A stretch of DNA of 23,526 nucleotides from Bigelowiella natans CCMP2755 (Eukaryota > Cercozoa > Chlorarachniophyceae): contig ADNK01000867.1 of the NCBI GenBank assembly GCA_000320545.1, forward strand, positions 1-23,526, written 5' to 3'. The translations under genes were made by a program, and so were the position numbers. Below, piece after piece: positions 20,513 through 23,526 of this stretch. Position 1 is the stretch's first letter; every line of letters begins with the position of its first letter. The notes below the pieces were generated by a model. The model saw only the letters and a program-made list of their open reading frames with translations. It was not told where the DNA came from and searched no databases.

Positions 20513-22829
20513 TTACCGCGGCGTAAATGGAACCTTACGTCGCTTAAGCCGCAAAGGTTGCTTGCCGCTAGAAGCTTTGATTTTCTGACTCGAAGATTGA
20601 TGCTGTCTATCCGATCTGGAATCGGCTGTCGATATCTCACTTGTTTGCCTTTTGACTTCCACATTCTCTCTAGGCGTCGTATTTGGGGAGTGTCTCGCAT
20701 TCTTAAGTAGCATTGCGATACTAGGGTTCTGCCTAATGAGGTGGGCTCTTCTTGCTTCAGCTTTCTGCCTCTGACCTATCTTGAATCCTGCATAATCCCC
20801 TTTCCGATCTTTATGCGTGGGCGCAGAACGCCGATGAGCGGCTTGTGGGCGCGGAATATGATCGAAGTGAGCATTCTGGCCAGCCGATCCGATGGCAGCA
20901 TCTATCTGTCGAGATTTTTCAGTGACAGCATTGGCCTGGGCTAGGGCTTTCGTTCGTTCTGATCCAATATGTGCTGCTTCCGCACCAGCTGCGTCATCTG
21001 CTGTGTCTCCTATGACTTCTGAGAGAGGAAGATAAAATCCAAACGATGCTGTTTGGCACCCTGAGTCATGCCGTGCCGACAGAGGAGGGTTACTCATAGG
21101 GTTGTCCCCTTCATCTTCGAGGCGGATGCTTCTACTCACGGACTGCTCTTTGATCGATGCTTCACTTGCGGGACTGTGCTGTACTCTTTTTGGTTTTCTG
21201 CCAGGTTCTTCTTTCTTCTTATCTTCACCGAGCAAGATTGAACGTACCAGGCGGGCGGCCTCATTTTGATTCAGAAGCTCACTGGTGGTCTTTGCTTCAA
21301 TCTCCTTCTTAGAGGCAGTGCTGCTGCTGCTGCTGCTACTACTGCTACTGTGACCAAGCTTCTTCGTTCTCTTACCTGAGAAGGAAGTGGAAGCTTTATG
21401 GCGTCGATAGTTATGCTTTTTTCCAGGTAATTGATTCTTCTTTCCTTGTTGTCCAGAAGCTATTTTGTTCTCGTCTCCGAACGAAAGCACCTTTCCAAAA
21501 TGGAAGACGACACAGTCATCGGTCAACATGCGAGAGTCGAATTAGTAACGAAATACTTGCTCCATGATTTCTCGTCGGGATGATGTTAGCCGACCTACCT
21601 CTGCTCCGTCGTGGGTAACGTAGCTCGGATCTGCGCCGTTCGAAGCACCTCCCCCACCTTTATCCATTGACGCTCCACCTTGATCGTTACCTTTTCTTGA
21701 AACGGTTCTACCTTTTGATATTTTTCCCTCCTTGGAAAACCTCAAGGCATCGGCTAGCCTATTCCGACGGCCTGCGGACGTCTTTGGCCGCTGCCGCGCA
21801 GATTGAGGGCGAATCTTCTGTGCGCCAGCGTCATTCAACTTCATAGCATCGCCAGTCCTGTTGGTGATCGTGATGTTCTGTTTCCATCCTACTCCCGAGG
21901 GGAGGACGGCTTTTCGCGAAGCATATGACGTTTGTGGGCGTGCAGATGCGTGGTAGATCTCGAGCTCTTTCTCAGATTCTCCTTTGGAAGACCTGGACGG
22001 TGGGTATACATCAAAAGCTCTCGTCACCATACGTGTGAAAGCAACGCATAAACAGGGACATGGGGAGGAGGGGAAGGACGGAGAACATTCGCAGAAAAAT
22101 GATTTTGTTATATATTGTCCAACTCACATAATGCTCGGTCTGGAAGTCGATGGTCGACTGTGAAGCCTGGATGTGTGACATCAAATGTTAAAACACATGA
22201 ATGCTTTATTCAACTCTCCCCCCGCCCCCGTCCTTCTCCCCCCCTCTCTCTTTCACATCTAAAGCTGTACTTTGTCTCGATGCCAGCATTGTCCATCGCA
22301 CTGACGCATTCTTCTAGGATCATGTCAACCTGCGATATATACCGAAAAATAGTTTTCTCAAAATAGTGTTCTATTGGCTGAGTAGAAACAACTGTGGTAG
22401 TTCCCACTTTAACATTCAGCATGAATTGGAACGAATAGGAGAGCATATCACCTTCGATCGAAAAGAGGTCAAAGCAGCAGATGCGACACTTATATCCTTT
22501 TGTAACTTCAGCAGGGATACGCTGCTTTGTTTTGTCGCCTCGGCGCCAGTTCTAAAGAGAGTGTAAGAGTTGTTTATAATTTTGAAATGTGTTGACCTTA
22601 AAAACGTGCTATCCGTCACCTAGGGGTCATCAGCGGGCGACCACCAGTCCAACTCACATCCTTTCCCTGATGAGATTAGGTGAAATGAAATCCAACAAGC
22701 ACACAATTTCAATAATCCTTCCAGAAGATAACCGGAAAGCGGAGTGGCAGCATTGTATGTGTTACGAAGTCATTGCCTATACCTTAACTTTGCCGGTGCG
22801 ACGGTTCTTCTCATCTCCATCCTTTGCAT
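20513..22829 (-). CDS. Unrecognised 588-residue protein with RPxS/RPxT motifs
   Basis: Family not recognised. Exons in transcription order: 22829-22783 (ATG), 22717-22658, 22551-22452, 22377-22271, 22166-22128, 21992-21557, 21490-20513 (TAA); phases agree at all six junctions. An alternative acceptor at 22019 for the sixth exon also keeps phase. The N-terminal ~120 residues look helical (IIEIVCLLDFISPNLIRER, SVSLLKLQKDISVASAAL, HYFEKTIFRYISQVDMILEE). The rest is polar and basic with repeated SRPSTSRPSI, ARPQTSYASRK and IRPQSARQRPKTSAGRR motifs, a run of about ten Ser, and a Lys/Arg-rich end. Such RPxS/RPxTS motifs are common in ciliary and microtubule-associated proteins, but that is only suggestive. 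The 66-nt last intron removes an in-frame TAA; without it there would be two open frames of 162 and 338 codons in the same register. Confidence 0.68.
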
Positions 22830-22956
22830 CTGCTTTTGTATTTGAACGAGTAAAGTTGGTGTTAAGTGTCGGACCTAGCGTCTTTCCTCCTCCTTTTCAT
22901 GTGATATTTAGTGTGTTCTTGTCGTGTCATGTCGCACTCTAGCTTCAACGTTTAAG

Positions 22957-23228
22957 CTATTTACCATCATGCCACGCGCTCGTTTTCTTCTTCTTCTTCT
23001 TAGCTTCTGCAGCCTTCTTTCTCTTGCCGGATGCTTTGAGGGATTCGGCTGACAAAATTGAATACATCATAAATGTCCTGATTGTGCCCGTAGCCGTTTG
23101 GAAGAGGTATGTTATATACCTGTGAGCCTATCTACTGCTGTAACCTCTTCTCCGTCGAGCGTGTCTAGTCTGTCATGAATGCGTTGTGGGTGTGTGCTTT
23201 GTCTTGTCTTGATGTGCGTACGTTTATT
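22957..23228 (-). CDS. 3' end of an unrecognised gene with Lys-rich C-terminus (partial)
   Basis: Two in-phase exons: 23228-23120 (5' boundary uncertain) and 23048-22957 (TAG). The peptide reads IHDRLDTLDGEEVTAVDRLT, then ESLKASGKRKKAAEAK, a run of six Lys, and ends TSAWHDGK. No ATG is in frame, so the gene starts further right, beyond the microsatellite block and probably beyond the window. The stop is 128 bp upstream of the next ATG on the same strand (22829), so the two are tandem neighbours. Alternatively the donor-like GTAAATAG overlapping the stop could splice it into the downstream gene; the frames fit that less well. Confidence 0.45.
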
Positions 23229-23260
23229 CTACTCCGTTAAATCTCTCTCTGACTCTCCTC

Positions 23261-23262
<2 letters not shown>

Positions 23263-23326
<64 letters not shown>

Positions 23327-23355
23327 CAAAGAGAGAGAGAGAGAGAGAGAAATAT

Positions 23356-23413
<58 letters not shown>

Positions 23414-23457
23414 TATACACATGCATACTCTCTCTCACACTCACACACACACACTCA

Positions 23458-23513
<56 letters not shown>

Positions 23514-23526
23514 GAGAGAGAGAGAG
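23263..23526. repeat. Nested compound microsatellite with inverted-repeat symmetry
   Basis: Order of blocks: (CT)n 23263-23292, (GT)n to 23325, (GA)n 23331-23351, (TA)n about 23360-23407, (CT)n 23428-23436, (CA)n to about 23475, (GA)n to the window end. The outer CT/GT boundary and CA/GA boundary mirror each other around about 23384, as do the inner GA and CT blocks, with the self-complementary TA run at the centre. The right arm continues past the window. Confidence 0.9.

Noticed and set aside
22271-22551. A single 93-codon exon with CRICCFDLF
   Set aside because: Another frame splits it into two exons with a GTGATA donor and a pyrimidine-rich CAG acceptor, gives lower Cys/Trp content, and keeps phase with neighbours.
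23224-23513. Open frames of 60-76 codons with Tyr-Ile, Thr-His, Arg-Glu and Ser-Leu repeats
   Set aside because: Direct translations of dinucleotide microsatellites on both strands.

Overview
This looks like nuclear DNA of a photosynthetic protist, probably an alga with a secondary plastid. Genes are cut into many short exons with GT-AG introns, and codon phase is kept across the junctions. One gene is a light-harvesting chlorophyll-binding protein whose N-terminus looks like an ER-type signal followed by a basic transit region. The exact lineage cannot be fixed from sequence alone. All exon models below were built by hand from splice sites, reading frame, phase continuity and protein-family motifs; no alignment or transcript was available.

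Layout from left to right. (1) 208-8546, plus strand: the 3' part of a ubiquitin-specific protease (USP, peptidase C19) gene in about 37 small exons. The catalytic Cys box must lie left of the window; the His and Asp boxes are present. A Tudor/MBT-like barrel is inserted in the catalytic region. About two thirds of its introns carry microsatellites, which explains the extreme repeat density of the first 8.5 kb. (2) 8547-9302: spacer rich in CTAG and GCATGC palindromes. (3) 9303-11555, minus: a PAS-domain protein, 8-9 exons. (4) 11556-11667: short divergent promoter region. (5) 11668-16597, plus: an unrecognised multi-exon gene for a charged, partly coiled-coil, acidic-tailed protein; its middle (13370-13604) is unresolved. 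(6) 16598-18137: long CTAG-rich spacer. (7) 18138-19390, minus: the light-harvesting protein, 5 exons. (8) 19391-20512: upstream region of that gene and another CTAG/GCATGC-rich stretch. (9) 20513-22829, minus: an unrecognised 588-residue protein with RPxS/RPxT motifs. (10) 22957-23228, minus: the 3' end of another gene with a lysine-rich C-terminus. (11) 23263-23526: a nested compound microsatellite with inverted-repeat symmetry, running off the window.

The genes do not form a pathway; this is an ordinary eukaryotic gene neighbourhood. The unusual aspects are the intron-resident microsatellites that begin exactly at splice sites in the USP gene, and a 16-nt palindrome shared by different intergenic spacers.
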